Assembly (NCBI GenBank): GCA_001460835.1
Contig: CYKH01000397.1
Span: 44,659 to 108,658, forward strand
Reading direction: 5' to 3'
From: Bodo saltans
Lineage: Eukaryota; Euglenozoa; Kinetoplastea; Eubodonida; Bodonidae
DNA: 64,000 nucleotides
Shown here in pieces: positions 49,239 through 60,700 of this stretch. Both the position numbers and the translations under genes were made by a program. Positions within the stretch are counted from its first letter, which is position 1; every line of letters starts with the position of its first letter. The notes beneath the pieces are model-generated. The model did no database searches and was not told the origin of the DNA. It was given only the letters and a program-made list of their open reading frames with translations.

Positions 49239-52200
49239 ATGAACACAGAAGCTGCCCTTGGGTTCTATGGGAGCACACCCTCAACATTGGCGAGTGCGCC
49301 TAACGAAGGCACTTACAATGCCTCAAAATGGTTTGCTGCTCAGCACCAAGCAAAGTTGCCAAGTGCAGGTTGCAAGCTGAGTACAGTTGTCACTGACAGC
49401 GACGTCTCGCGCTGGGAGGCATCGTTGGATACCGAGGCAGCAAATCTGCTTGCTCACAATGAGGATGTTGCTGCACACGTCATTCCTGATCTTGCCAACG
49501 CCGTTGTAAGCCAAGAAACAGCTGCCGATGTCAGTCGGTTGTGCATCATTCCTCCGTTCGTTCCTTCTTCCGTCGCTGCCCGTAGCAACGCAAAGCAGCT
49601 TGCGCACCGCTCCAAGTGGCTTCCCTACCGCCAAAAGGTTCCAGTGTACCAGCAGCGCAGCGCTATCGTCGCGTCTGTGCGTGATGCCCGCGTTGTGACG
49701 GTGGTTGGCGGACCCCATAGCGGCAAGTCCACACAAGTTCCGCAACTTCTTGCCGAGACCGACATGTTCAAGAGAAAGCGTATCGTGGTTGCAACCGCCA
49801 CACCAATGTCGGCAGTACTTCTCGCGAAGCGCTTGCGCGAAGAGAAGGGTGACTCTGCCCCGTCCATTGCCCACTGCGTCGCATTGTCCACGTCGGATTG
49901 CACCCAAGCGTCGCTTATTGTTGTCTGCACGTATGACGTGCTGTTCCGCTCACTCCTTGCCGATGCACGCATGCAGGACGTGGGATGCATTGTGCTCGAT
50001 GACCTCCACGTGCACCACACCCTTTACATGGACTTGTGCCTGACTGCGCTGCGCGACCTTCTTTCACATGCAACCGCCAACAAGGACATTCGACTGGTGA
50101 TCAACTGCCGTGACGACGTTGTGGAGTCCTCGTTACTGCAATTCTTGCAACCCCTCGTCTCTGCTGGCCAGAAGTTTGATAGGCACGTCGTCCCAGACTC
50201 GATGACAAATTCCTCTGCGGTGATGTATTTAGACGACGCAGCTCAGTGGTTGCAGAAGTCTGACGCCGCGAAGGGCAACGCCTCCCTTGTACGTGATCCA
50301 GCGGCAGAGCTCGGTGACGTTGCCAACAACGTTCAGGTGCTCGCCCGTGTGCTCGACAGTGACACCGCTGGTGACATCATCAAGACCAACGTCAAAGGCC
50401 TTGAGAACTACTGGTTACCACTCTTGCGTGAGATTGCCTTCACATATGACGTTGCGGAGAGCAAAAATAATGCGGAGGCAACTACAAAGGCCAAGAACGC
50501 CGTCAAAAAAAAAAATGCTGGTGACATCATCAAGACCAACGCCAAAGGCCTTGAGAACTACTGGTTACCACTGTTGCGTGAAATCGCCTTCACATATGAC
50601 GTTGCGGAGAGCAAGAATAATGCGGAGGCAACTACAAAGGCCAAGAACGCCGTCATGATCGTGCTCCCCTCCAGCGAAATGTGCAGTGTGGTGGAAGAAG
50701 ACCTCCGCAAGCATCACAATACTACTGTCGAGAGCTCACCACCGTTTCACGTCGTGACGTTTGTCACGCAGCTCACTCCAGCTGCGATGGAGGCTGCTGC
50801 CTCACAAGTTAGTGCGGCCCTTTTGAACTCCTCTCAACGTGTCGTATTGTTGACGACGCCGCAAGAAATAGTGAACACGACGCTCATCCCTTTTAAGAAC
50901 ATCGGTTGCCTTATCGACACGTGCCGACAAGATCGCATCGCCTACGACAGCAGTGTAGAGGCGGACCGCTGGACCATCGGGGAAACGATCAGCAAAGCGG
51001 CCCTCCGCGATCACCGCCTGCTCTTGCACAGCAATCCCACCCACACGATGTCCATCCAGCTTCTGTCTCGCCAAGCGCTTCACAGTCAGCGCACAAAGCA
51101 GACCAATCCGCACCCATTGGCAACTGCGACGCTTGATGCACTCCTTGCAGCCATTACGTTTGTGTACCTCCGCACAAAGCATCAGCAGCAGAGTGGAAGC
51201 GGTTTGGGGCCTCGTCTCGTCAAGCACTTTCTGTCGACTTGCTGGGATGCGAATCCCAATCAACTCCGAGGAGATGCGTGGCAGAAGAACACCCAGCAAG
51301 CAGAGTCATGGCTTCAACATCTTGGCGCACTCGACGCAAAGTTTGCCCTCACTGGGCTTGGAGTAGGATCGCTTGTGATTGGTCTGCCATGGCAGGTGAG
51401 CCGATTGTTGCTGTTTGGCAGCCTCTTCGCCCCCACAGCAGTGATCCACATTGCTCTCCTTGGCGCAACGTGGCTTGCTGGTGACATCTTTGACAGCAAA
51501 GACGAAAGTAGTGCACAAGATGCCAAGAAGTTTTTCCTCAGCAGCAACAGCGGAGAATCAATTGGCGTGCCCATCAATGCCTTCTCCATGTGGCGAACGG
51601 TAGTCAAAACGCCAGCCGAAGAAGATGAATTTCTTGCGACTGCGCACCTCAGTAAGAGCCGGTTGTTGGAAGTGCAGGCGTTGCATTTGGAGCTTCTGAA
51701 TCGTCTTCGTCAGTCAGGATTGTCGACTATGGATGCCCCAACAATCGAAATGGTGGACAAAGTCTTGACGCTTCAAAGTGACTCTGCTGCTGCACCTCAC
51801 GACGCAGCGCTTCGGTTCTGTGCGACTGGTGCGGTGCATCCGAATGTTGCGTTCCACAGCAAGTCGGGAGCGCTTGGCGTAGCTCGGCTGATGGACACTG
51901 CAGTGCCCTCCCTCCTGCCTACTGTCGTAGTGCCCCCTCGTAGTGGTCTCGTCACAGCGGCCCCCGTTCAAATTGCAGTGACTAAGATTGTTGCCCCAAC
52001 AGGATCGCACATGGAGCTCACAACCTGCGGGTCCATGTCGCTGCCCGCTGCTGTTGTGTGCTGTGGAGTTGGAGTTCGTCAACCGTTGACGCCCCCAACC
52101 CGCACACGAGGGTGGATGTCGGCACTGACCAACACGTGGCGGCAGACCAACGCAGCTCGTCATCTCCCGCCACCTCCGCAAATTTCCGCTCGAACAGTGC

Positions 52201-54679
52201 CGTTGAAGTTTCACAATCCCACACGTGTTGCGCCTGTTGCTCTTGAGCTTGACGGTGCCATCAACGTTCTGACAAGTGCCACAACAGCGGCGTTGCTCTC
52301 AAAGATTCGTGATTTTTCGAAGCGAAAGTTGGCGACAATGATTTCACTGAAAGAATCGAAAGCTGTCGCTGAAGCAACAAGTTCTCGCAATACTCTTGAG
52401 GAAATTCTACAATGGCTCGACCAGCGCCAAGCGACGCAAGAAGACTTCCTACGTGACCGCCGAGAGCACATGGGCGTCGAACAGAACGCTGGAGACCTGC
52501 CGTTACCCTACCTCACATTCGCAGAGGCGTATGAGCGACCAGTCGCTATCCGAGTGGTAGCTGCTCAAGCCTTCACTGCTTCTTCTGCAGCGTCGACTGG
52601 AGCGGCGGGGCCTGCTGCGGTGACGGGAGAAGTTGCGGTCGCAACAGCGTTGACGTTCACTGGTGCTATCCCACCGGATCAGGCAACCCAAGCGCTCATC
52701 CGTCGAACAGCCGAAACGATCGGAAAGAATCCAAACCGCGATGGCGAGGCGAACTTCATGCAGCGTGACAATTTTGCGTTCCTGCGTCAAGATCACCAGT
52801 ACCACGAGTACTACCTTCACATCCTAAAGAAAGAAGCCCCCCACTTGGATTGGCTCGGTGATGATCTCGTGGAGTTGGAGAATTGGCTGCAAGACTTGGA
52901 GCGTCAGATTGAAAAGGACGCTGAGAGCACATGGGCGTCGAACAGAACGCTGGAGACCTGCCTTTGCCCTACCTCACATTCGCTGAGGCGTATGAGCGAC
53001 CAGTTGCTATCCGAGTGGTAGCTGCTCAAGCCTTCACTGCTTCTTCTGGAGCGTCGACTGGGGCGACGGGGCCTGCTGCGGTGACTGGAGAGGTTGCGGT
53101 CGCAACAGCGTTGACGTTTACAGGCGCTATCCCACCGGATCAGGCAACCCAAGCGCTCATCCGTCGCACAGCCGAAACGATCGGAAAGAATCCAAACCGC
53201 GACGGCGAGGCGAACTTCATGCAGCGTGACAATTTTGCGTTCCTGCGTCAAGATCACCAATACCACGAGTATTACCTTTACATCCTTAAGAAAGAAGCCC
53301 CCCACTTGGATTGGCTCGGCGATGACCTTGTGGAGTTGGAGAATTGGCTGCAAGACTTGGAGCGTCAGATTGAAAAGGACGCAGACGCATCGTTCCTGCA
53401 GAATGGTCAACAGCATCAGCAATATCAGCAGAATGGACAGCACGATCCCACTGGGTATGAAGAAGTCTCCGAAGAACAGTTCACTGCTGAGCTTCAACGC
53501 CAGCGCGAGGCTGAGGAGGCCCAGCAGAAAGCAGCGGAAGAGGAGCGTCGCAGGAAAGAGGCTGCCAATCCTCCACACTTACCGAAGCCTGGCTCGACCA
53601 CCCAATTCTTGTCGCCCGATGCAAGTGCACAGGGAGTTGGTTCGGGGATGCTACACGGAGGCAACACATTGCTCCAGCAACTTATGGCGATGGCAGGCCG
53701 CACCAACGCCGCGCCGCCACCAACCGCCGCCACCCTCAGCTCCGCACCACCAGCCCTACCTCCGTTGGATGGCCCAGCAGCAAGCAGTGCAGCCTCCATC
53801 TTTGGCAAAAAAAAAAATGCCGCGCCGCCACCAACCACCGCCACCCTCAACTCCGCACCACCCGCCCTACCCCCGTTAGATGGCCCAGCAGCAAGCAGTG
53901 CAGCCTCCATCTTTGGCAACATTCCCGGAGTCGCACCGCCGCCACCATCAGCCCCTCAAGAACAGCTTAGTGCTTCTGACCTCCTCGCCATCATTGGCGG
54001 TGGTGGAGGCAATGGTTCTATTTTTGGTGAAAGTCTACCGCTATTCAACGCGCCGCCAGCTCTGCGCGCCCACCCATTAACGATTCCTCCCCCGCCGCTT
54101 CCCAGCGAGGCCGTGCAGAATCGATCACCATCTGTGATCGTCGAGCCCCTCCCTAATGCACCCGGTATGAACCTACCTCTGGTGCTCGCAAAGGCGCTGG
54201 GAGAGACTCTCGACATGAAAGTTGGTCCAACGCTCATTATCGGTGATGTTGCTCGTATTGAAGTTCCAAGTATCAGCGTGGAGTCCCGAGCGATTGCATT
54301 GAAGCACTTCTACTGCCTTGGATCAAAGCTCACGATCATTAAGAACGATCGTATCATTGACAATCCCTCCCGAGTGAACAGCTCACGGATTATGGAGCTC
54401 AAAGAGCGCCTTCATGGCGGCCGCGGTGGACGTGGTGGATACGCACCCTCAGCGCCAATGGACTCATCGTTCCGCGGCCGCGGAGGCCGAAGTCGTGGTG
54501 GGCGCGGTGCACGCCCCAGCTTCGTTGAGGATGACACTCCGAAACAGGTGACTAGTTTTGTTCCTGCAACGATCGGTGCTGGCTACCTGCAACCCCCACC
54601 TCGTTTTGACCAGCAGGGCCAAGATGCAGACGCCGCCGGGCGTGCAGCTGGGTCCTTCACCGACAGCGACGAAGAGTAG
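49239..54679 (+). CDS. Degenerate DExH-box helicase-like protein with C-terminal RGG box (frame broken by a 461-bp duplication)
   Basis: The Walker A motif is intact (GPHSGKST, residues 158-165). Motif II is DDLH (254-257) instead of DExH, motif III reads VINCRDD, and the position of motif VI has ISKAALRDHRLL with no QRxGRxGR. The HA2 region is recognisable (LGALDAKFALTGLG, VIGLPWQVSRLLL), followed by an OB-like part. The C-terminus is Pro-rich, then an RGG/RG box (GGRGGRGG, FRGRGGRSRGGRG). This is the DHX9/DHX36-type layout, but ATP hydrolysis coupling is probably lost; it may act as an RNA-binding scaffold. Three duplications lie inside: 50.37-50.65 kb (in frame), 52.46-53.38 kb (frame-shifting) and 53.71-53.92 kb (in frame). 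Removing one copy of the middle one makes the gene continuous from 49239 to 54679. Confidence 0.8.
50367..50654 (+). repeat. Direct duplication (~138 bp) with poly-A linker, in frame
   Basis: Copies start at 50367 and 50517 with an A run between. The offset is 150 bp; the linker reads as Lys (NAVKKKNAG). I count five differences, four synonymous and one Val/Ala. Confidence 0.92.
52462..53383 (+). repeat. 461-bp direct duplication without linker, frame-shifting
   Basis: Copies at 52462-52922 and 52923-53383 abut. The offset of 461 (2 mod 3) ends the first helicase frame. More than a dozen base differences separate the copies, mostly synonymous. Confidence 0.93.
53708..53919 (+). repeat. Direct duplication (~101 bp) with poly-A linker, in frame
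   Basis: Copies start at 53708 and 53819 with an A run between; the offset is 111 bp. I count five differences, three synonymous (the others Ala/Thr and Ser/Asn). The linker reads FGKKKNAAP. Confidence 0.92.
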
Positions 54680-55292
54680 AACTGTACTACGTATGCGACG
54701 CTTGCTAGGATAACATAACTCTAAAAGGAATATGAAAAGAAGGACGACGGAAATGAACTGTTAGATCATCGTGCATTGCGGTCAAGAGTGCGCAATGCCC
54801 TCAATTGCCATTAAACGCTGTTCTTAAAACTTCTGAATCGTTTTCTTCATCAATAGCAGCGAGTGAGACCAATAATTTACCATGGCTTCAGTCAAGGATA
54901 GGGCTCGCGTGGGCCGTGATCGCATCGAAAATGTGGAAACCAGCAGCTCACCTCACAGATGCAGACGCCGCCGGGCGTGCAGCTGGGTCCTTCACCGACA
55001 GCGACGAAGAGTAGAACTGTACTACGTATGCGACGCTTGCTAGGATAACATAACTCTAAAAGGAATATGAAAAGAAGGACGACGGAAATGAACTGTTAGA
55101 TCATCGTGCATTGCGGTCAAGAGTGCGCAATGCCCTCAATTGCCATTAAACGCTGTTCTTAAAACTTCTGAATCGTTTTCTTCATCAATAGCAGCGAGTG
55201 AGACCAATAATTTACCATGGCTTCAGTCAAGGATAGGGCTCGCGTGGGCCGTGATCGCATCGAAAATGTGGAAACCAGCAGCTCACCTCACA
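54623..55292 (+). repeat. 335-bp perfect direct duplication across a gene boundary
   Basis: Copies at 54623-54957 and 54958-55292 look identical. Each carries the end of the helicase gene, the intergenic spacer and the first 25 codons of RPAC1. Confidence 0.93.
54882..54957 (+). pseudogene. Duplicated 5' fragment of the RPAC1 gene
   Basis: The first 76 bases of the RPAC1 coding sequence, starting MASVKDRARVG, are repeated here and then run out of frame into the second copy of the helicase 3' end. It is a by-product of the 335-bp duplication and should not be counted as a gene. Confidence 0.85.
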
Positions 55293-56305
55293 CGTTCGGC
55301 TCAGGTGCGATTGCAATGCCTGAGTCGTGCATTCCCGATGTGCCCACGATTTCAAACATCGTTGTGGTCTCCGCCCTCGCCGGTGATCCATCGCTGTCCA
55401 AAGCCAGTGGAGTGGATCGCGCCGAGTCTGAAGGACCCGCTACCACCCACCGTGTGCAGACCCTTACGTTCGACCTCCAACGCGTTTCTGCGCCCACTGC
55501 AAATATGTTCCGCCGCGTGTTCGTCACCGAAGTTCCCACAGCTGCGTTTGATCGCATCATGATCGAAGAGAACGATGGTGTGGTGCTTGATGAGATCTTA
55601 TCACACCGCCTGGGCATGTGCCCAGTCGCCGCACCAGTCGACAAGCTGGAGTACATCACCGACTCACAATCTGTTAGTTTCAGCCGTCTTGATGCCAGCA
55701 GGTGCATCGTGTTCGAGCTTGATGTGTGTGGGAAGCCGAACATCCCCATCACACCAGTGTACTCAGGTGAGTTGAAGTGGGTGCCCCTTCCTGGGCAAGA
55801 GAGCTGGGGTAACGAGGTGTTCATCGTACATCAGGATATCATGCTAGCAAAGTTAGGACCGAATCAGCGCATTAAGCTTCGTGCGGTCGCCATCAAGGGC
55901 CTCGGTCTTTCTCACACAAAGTGGTCGCCTGTGTCAGCGTGTTTCTATGAAATGAAAACCGATATTCAATTTTCGTCGCCAGTCGTCGGAGAAGCTGCAC
56001 AAGAACTTCGCAAAGCCTGTCCAATGCGCGTATTTGATGTGGAGGATAGTGGCCAAGCAGTTGTTAGCCGCCCGCGTGATTGCACACTTTGCCGCGAGTG
56101 CTTGAGAGTTGACCGCTACCCAGCATTTGCAGAGTCCATAAAAATTGAGAAGCTGAAGACCAATTTTCACTTCACCATCGAAACCACCGGACAGCTTTCC
56201 GCTGAAGTGGTCTTCCGAAACGGGCTGCAACAATTTGCGGAACGCATGCGTGATTTGGCGAAGACCCTTACGTCGTCAGAGGTGAAGGTCACCGGAGTTG
56301 CGTGA
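55217..56305 (+). CDS. RPAC1: RNA polymerase I/III shared subunit RPAC1 (POLR1C/AC40)
   Basis: This alpha-like subunit pairs with AC19 to nucleate assembly of RNA polymerases I and III in the nucleus. The 362-residue product is slightly longer than human POLR1C (346). Diagnostic segments are AFDRIMIEENDGVVLDEIL, SHRLGMCPV (the alpha motif), LGPNQRIKLRAVAIKGLG and HTKWSPVSACFYEM. A Cys cluster (RDCTLCRECLR, around residue 290) lies where some Rpo3/AC40 relatives carry an Fe-S or zinc site. The C-terminal dimerisation helix (LQQFAERMRDLAKTL) is present. The ATG at 55217 is in the second copy of the 335-bp duplication, which connects to the full gene. RPC11 is also in this window, but 30 kb away. 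Confidence 0.93.
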   Translation: MASVKDRARVGRDRIENVETSSSPHTFGSGAIAMPESCIPDVPTISNIVVVSALAGDPSLSKASGVDRAESEGPATTHRVQTLTFDLQRVSAPTANMFRRVFVTEVPTAAFDRIMIEENDGVVLDEILSHRLGMCPVAAPVDKLEYITDSQSVSFSRLDASRCIVFELDVCGKPNIPITPVYSGELKWVPLPGQESWGNEVFIVHQDIMLAKLGPNQRIKLRAVAIKGLGLSHTKWSPVSACFYEMKTDIQFSSPVVGEAAQELRKACPMRVFDVEDSGQAVVSRPRDCTLCRECLRVDRYPAFAESIKIEKLKTNFHFTIETTGQLSAEVVFRNGLQQFAERMRDLAKTLTSSEVKVTGVA

Positions 56306-56520
56306 AAAGAAGATGCACTTCTACTTCTTCATCGGATAAGAATCATAATCAACAGATCATCTCACCGAGGGATGACAAACGCATTTTTGGCACGGATAAG
56401 GAGGAGTGTGTGCAGTTGTTGTCGATTTTGTACGTAAATGCAACGCACAAAACAATTCAATGCAATCAAAAGCGTAGCAGTGCGTTACACTTGATGGAAC
56501 CCTCCTTGCGATAGATTTCT

Positions 56521-56556
56521 TGTGTTGTTTTGCCGGCTTTTTTTTCCTTATCGTAG
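56521..56556 (+). promoter_or_regulatory. Candidate trans-splice acceptor for UTP11
   Basis: A strong T tract ends in AG at 56555-56556, five bases before the ATG at 56562. It supports the internal ATG over the earlier in-frame codon. Confidence 0.5.
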
Positions 56557-56561
56557 GAAAC

Positions 56562-57497
56562 ATGACAAAGGGAAAGGGAAAGAACCCAGGAGCAGGAAAT
56601 CTTGATAAGCATATCAAGCGTACCGCTCACAAAGAGCGATCGCAGCCAGCGTCGCGCAAGCACCTTGGTGCGCTTGAGAAGCACAAGGACTATGTGAAGC
56701 GTGCAAAGCGCCGGCACGACAAGGTGAGCAAGCTTAACAAGCTGAAGCGTGCCGCCGCTCAACGGAACCCAGATGAGTACCACATGAAGATGACAGAGGC
56801 CGTGATGGACGTCGCTAGTGGAAAAATGAAGCGAAAGAACGCCTCAAAAGAAGAACGATTGAAGGACACGAAACTTCAGCTCCTAAAAAACTCAGAGAAC
56901 ATCAATTACCTGCGTCATGCAGCGGAGCATGATCGCCGTCGTGCAAAGGAACTCCTCGATGAGGTGGTGGGACTTGACATGAAGCCGTGCAACACGCACA
57001 CTGTATTTGTTGACGATGAGGAAGAAGTTCGCCGCTTCAAGCCGGCGGAGTATTTTGGAACCACTCAGGAAATGCTAGCGTACCCCGCAATGCGCGGAAA
57101 GGTGGAGATGATGAAAAATCAAGTCCTGCCAGAGAGTCTTGTGCAGCGTTCAGATGCGCTTCTCACTCGCGCTCAAAAGCTAAAGCAGCGTGAGTCGTTT
57201 GCTGGAGGTGATAATGACGAAGCAGACGAGGATGAGGAAGCTCAGGGAACCGCTCCTGCTGCAGCAGTCAACGAAGTCGACGCAGATGACATTTTAGGCC
57301 AACGACAACTTGCGCACCGTGAGGAGCGTCTCAAAGCAGCATCAAAAATGAAGGAAATCTCCCAGCGATTTGAGCGGAGCCGCAGTCTCGGTGCCCTCGC
57401 CAAAGAAGTGGAACGCCAGAATCTTGGGCTGAATAAGAACGTCAATGCCAAGAAGATCAACCAGTTCCGCCGTGGTGCAAACGTGAGATCCCGATAA
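56562..57497 (+). CDS. UTP11: UTP11-like U3 snoRNP / SSU processome protein
   Basis: UTP11 is part of the small-subunit processome that matures 18S rRNA in the nucleolus. The 311-residue protein shows the family start (HKERSQPASRKHLGALEKH, then KDYVKRAKRRH) and the NPDEYHMKM motif, in the expected order. The sequence is very basic at both ends (MTKGKGKNPG; FRRGANVRSR), with an acidic patch near residue 225 (DNDEADEDEEAQ). The upstream in-frame codon at 56520 would add a hydrophobic stretch that overlaps the splice acceptor, so the ATG at 56562 is preferred. Confidence 0.93.
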   Translation: MTKGKGKNPGAGNLDKHIKRTAHKERSQPASRKHLGALEKHKDYVKRAKRRHDKVSKLNKLKRAAAQRNPDEYHMKMTEAVMDVASGKMKRKNASKEERLKDTKLQLLKNSENINYLRHAAEHDRRRAKELLDEVVGLDMKPCNTHTVFVDDEEEVRRFKPAEYFGTTQEMLAYPAMRGKVEMMKNQVLPESLVQRSDALLTRAQKLKQRESFAGGDNDEADEDEEAQGTAPAAAVNEVDADDILGQRQLAHREERLKAASKMKEISQRFERSRSLGALAKEVERQNLGLNKNVNAKKINQFRRGANVRSR

Positions 57498-57749
57498 CGA
57501 AAAAATTGCTGCAACACAAACATTCTAAACCAAAAAAAAGTGTGTGGAGTCACAAGTCCGCTCTACCACACTGCTGACAATTCCGAGTAATGCGACTACT
57601 TTACTAAAGTGATGAATCGACAACGCCTTGAGAATCGTCTTGCATTCAACTCACATTAACATGATTCTCTTGTGTTCGCTTACACTAATTTCTAGAGAAA
57701 AAAACTTGATACAATTGTCAAGACTTGACGTTCACTTGAGGAAGAAAAA

Positions 57750-60700
57750 ATGAGGCCAGTGTCCCTAAGTCTGCAAAACCGCTTGAGACGCCCCTCAGCA
57801 GCGGAGAAGGGTTTGACCGGATCCCCCATAAGTCACACGCCGTCCCACACGTCCTCTGCCACATCCACACCAGTGCCGGCGATTGCCTTGTCATCCGTCA
57901 ACGCTCAGCATGACGTTGCCAGTGGCGTAAAGGTATTTGTTCGTGTGCGTCCCTTTAACGAGCGAGAGAAGGCGCAAAGTGCACAAATGATGGTGCCAAT
58001 CGTCAAAGTGGACGCCGCGGAGCCTTCCCATATTACATTGCTTGACCCAAAACACGACATGCGGCCCAAGGAAACTTACACATTCGATCATTGCTTCTGG
58101 TCTGTTGTCGGCTCAAATGACAACACAACGGCTGCATCTTCTGATGGCAACTTCACTCCGAGGCCAACGTCCCAACCGCCCTACCTCACACCCCCATGTG
58201 CGTCTCAAGCAGATGTGTACGACCTGGTTGGGCACTCTGTACTTTGCAACGCCATCGAGGGCTTTAACGGATGTATCTTCGCCTATGGACAAACAGGCAG
58301 CGGCAAAACATTTACCATGATGGGGTACGAACCAAACGCACCTGCTGCTACGGTGAGCACACCAGTGTCACGACAGCCCAGCTCCGCGATCCTTCCTGGT
58401 GGCAGTCTGGCCACAAGCCGCCGCAGCTCTGCAGGCCCAACGACCCCTCGAGGCATGACGCCTTCCAACTCGGAGTGCGTTCTTGGGGGCAGCACGGAGG
58501 AGTGGGAGACTGCGAAGGGCATCATCCCTCGCATCGCATATGAAATCTTCGAGACATTGTCCATCAAGCACAACGGTGACTCAACCCACTCGTTCCGCGT
58601 GGAATTGCAGTACTACGAGATCTACAACGAAAAGGTCTATGACCTCTTTGAACCGTGTAATTCAAATGAGCTGCGTGTTCGACAGGACCCGCTGCGTGGC
58701 CCGTTTGTCGACCAACTCACCACTAAGTGTGTTGACAATCAAGAAGCGATTGCGAAGTTGATCAAGAAAGGATCCTATGAACGCCACACAGCTGCGACCA
58801 AGGCGAATGAAAGATCGAGTAGGAGCCACGCCATCTTGACATTGACACTAGTTCAGATGGTTCTCGATGAAAACGATTGCCCGCAAAAAATGGTCAGCAA
58901 AATGAACCTTGTCGATCTTGCCGGGTCGGAGCGCACTGGGCTCACTGGAGCAGAAGGCCAGAGGTTCACTGAAGCCACCAAGATCAACCTCTCGCTTACC
59001 ACCCTTGGGCGCGTGATTGACTGCCTAGCAGACCAATCCACTGGAAAGGCGAATGGGTTTACGCACTGCCCCTATCGTGAGTCCCTCCTTACGTGGCTGT
59101 TGATGGACTCCATCGGAGGGAACAGTAAGACGACGATGATTGCCACCATCTCCCCGTCGATGCTAAATCAAGAAGAAATTGTCCAGACGTTGCGCTACGC
59201 TAGTCGTGCTCGACAAATTGTGAATAAAGTTGTCATCAACGAAGATCCTCAAACACGCAGAATGAAAGAACTTACCGCTGAAGTGGAACGACTGGGTCGC
59301 ATTATTTCTGAGTCCCAAATGTGTCCGTACAGCGTTCAATTTGTCTCGGAGCTAGAAGAAAGCTATCGCACAGCTCAAGGAGAAATCACTCACCTTCGCC
59401 AGAACAATGCAAGTCTTCGCTGTGAGGTTGATATTCTTCGCACGAAGAAGTCGATGAAAACCGTAGTATCGACAGAAGACGAATTAAATGGGGGAAGTCA
59501 GCCCATGACACGAGACGCATCACCAACGCAACTTCGTCACCTTCACCAACATCAACGATCAGAGTCTTCGTCTCCTCTTCCGTCGTTGGGTGGGCCTCAT
59601 CCCATCTACGCCGACCCAAATGCTGCTGGTGTCCCACAACGTTTGTTTGAGCGTAGCGAGGCCGTCGCTAACCCGTCGCTACAGTTCACTGGGTCCCCGA
59701 TGGAAAATTGCCTCCGATCGCGTGTACGTGAATTAACTCTCGCCATGCAAGACATGTTGAAGCAGCAACGCAGCGGTGTCGCTGCAAGTGCACTGCGACG
59801 CCACCACCGTGGTAGTGCTGCAGGCATCGGTGATATTTCAATCGACTCAGTCGCGTCGTCCACTGTCTCATTTGACCTAGACCCTCAACACGGCGCCCAA
59901 GCGGCAGGAACTGGAAGTTACGGTCCAGCACACGAAGAGGAGGACATCATGTCTGTTGAGTATGTTCACATGATTGAAAAGCTTGCTCAACAGTTAGAAC
60001 AGAGTGAGGCCGCTCTTCAAGCAATCACCAAGACCCAAATGGAAGTGTTTCATGCTGATATGAATGGCATCCGTGACACAGTGATGATAGCTGAACGTGA
60101 GCACAGAGAGAGAATCACAACAGTGGCCTCCTCCGTCCGGTCTGACATCAAAACGCTCATTTTCCGCTCTAACGCAGCGACAGAGAAGATGATTGGAGAC
60201 AAGGCGAAAGAGGCAGCATCCAAAAAGCACGCTGCGGACATTCAGCTTGTCGAAGAGCGGTGGGAGACTCGCCTGGCAGAGTGTAGAGAATCGTTCGCTG
60301 CACAGATTGCAGAGGAAAGGGCTCTCCATGAAAGCGCCTTGCGGCAAGCAAAAGAAGCAAGTGCCAAAGAACAGAAGAAGGTTCTGTGCAAAGAAGAAGA
60401 GCGGACGCGAACTGGCGCCGACGCGCAAAAGACTATCGAAGAATTGCAGGCAAAGTTAGATGCAGCGGCACTGGCCCATCAAAAGCAGCTGACGCATGCA
60501 AGAATGCTGCACGACAAAGACAAGAAGAAATGGGAAGAGGAAACCGAAAGCAAAGAAACCCGAGCTGGCGATATGATGCGAATTGCGGTTGCAGATGCAC
60601 ATGCGAAAGGCCGAGCTGCTGTAGAAGAAGTCAAAAAGAAGAAAGAGGCGATCGCAGCGGAGAGAGACTGTCTCGCCAAACGTCTCGCACTTGCAGAAGA

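Noticed and set aside
52904-53578. Minus-strand ORF of 224 codons with hydrophobic start
   Set aside because: Antisense to the helicase-like gene in duplicated sequence; not independently supported.
12275-53919. Reading the linker duplications as poly(A)-bearing retroposons or mobile elements
   Set aside because: Linker strand is inconsistent, the duplicated sequence is the host gene itself, and no element body or terminal repeats are present.
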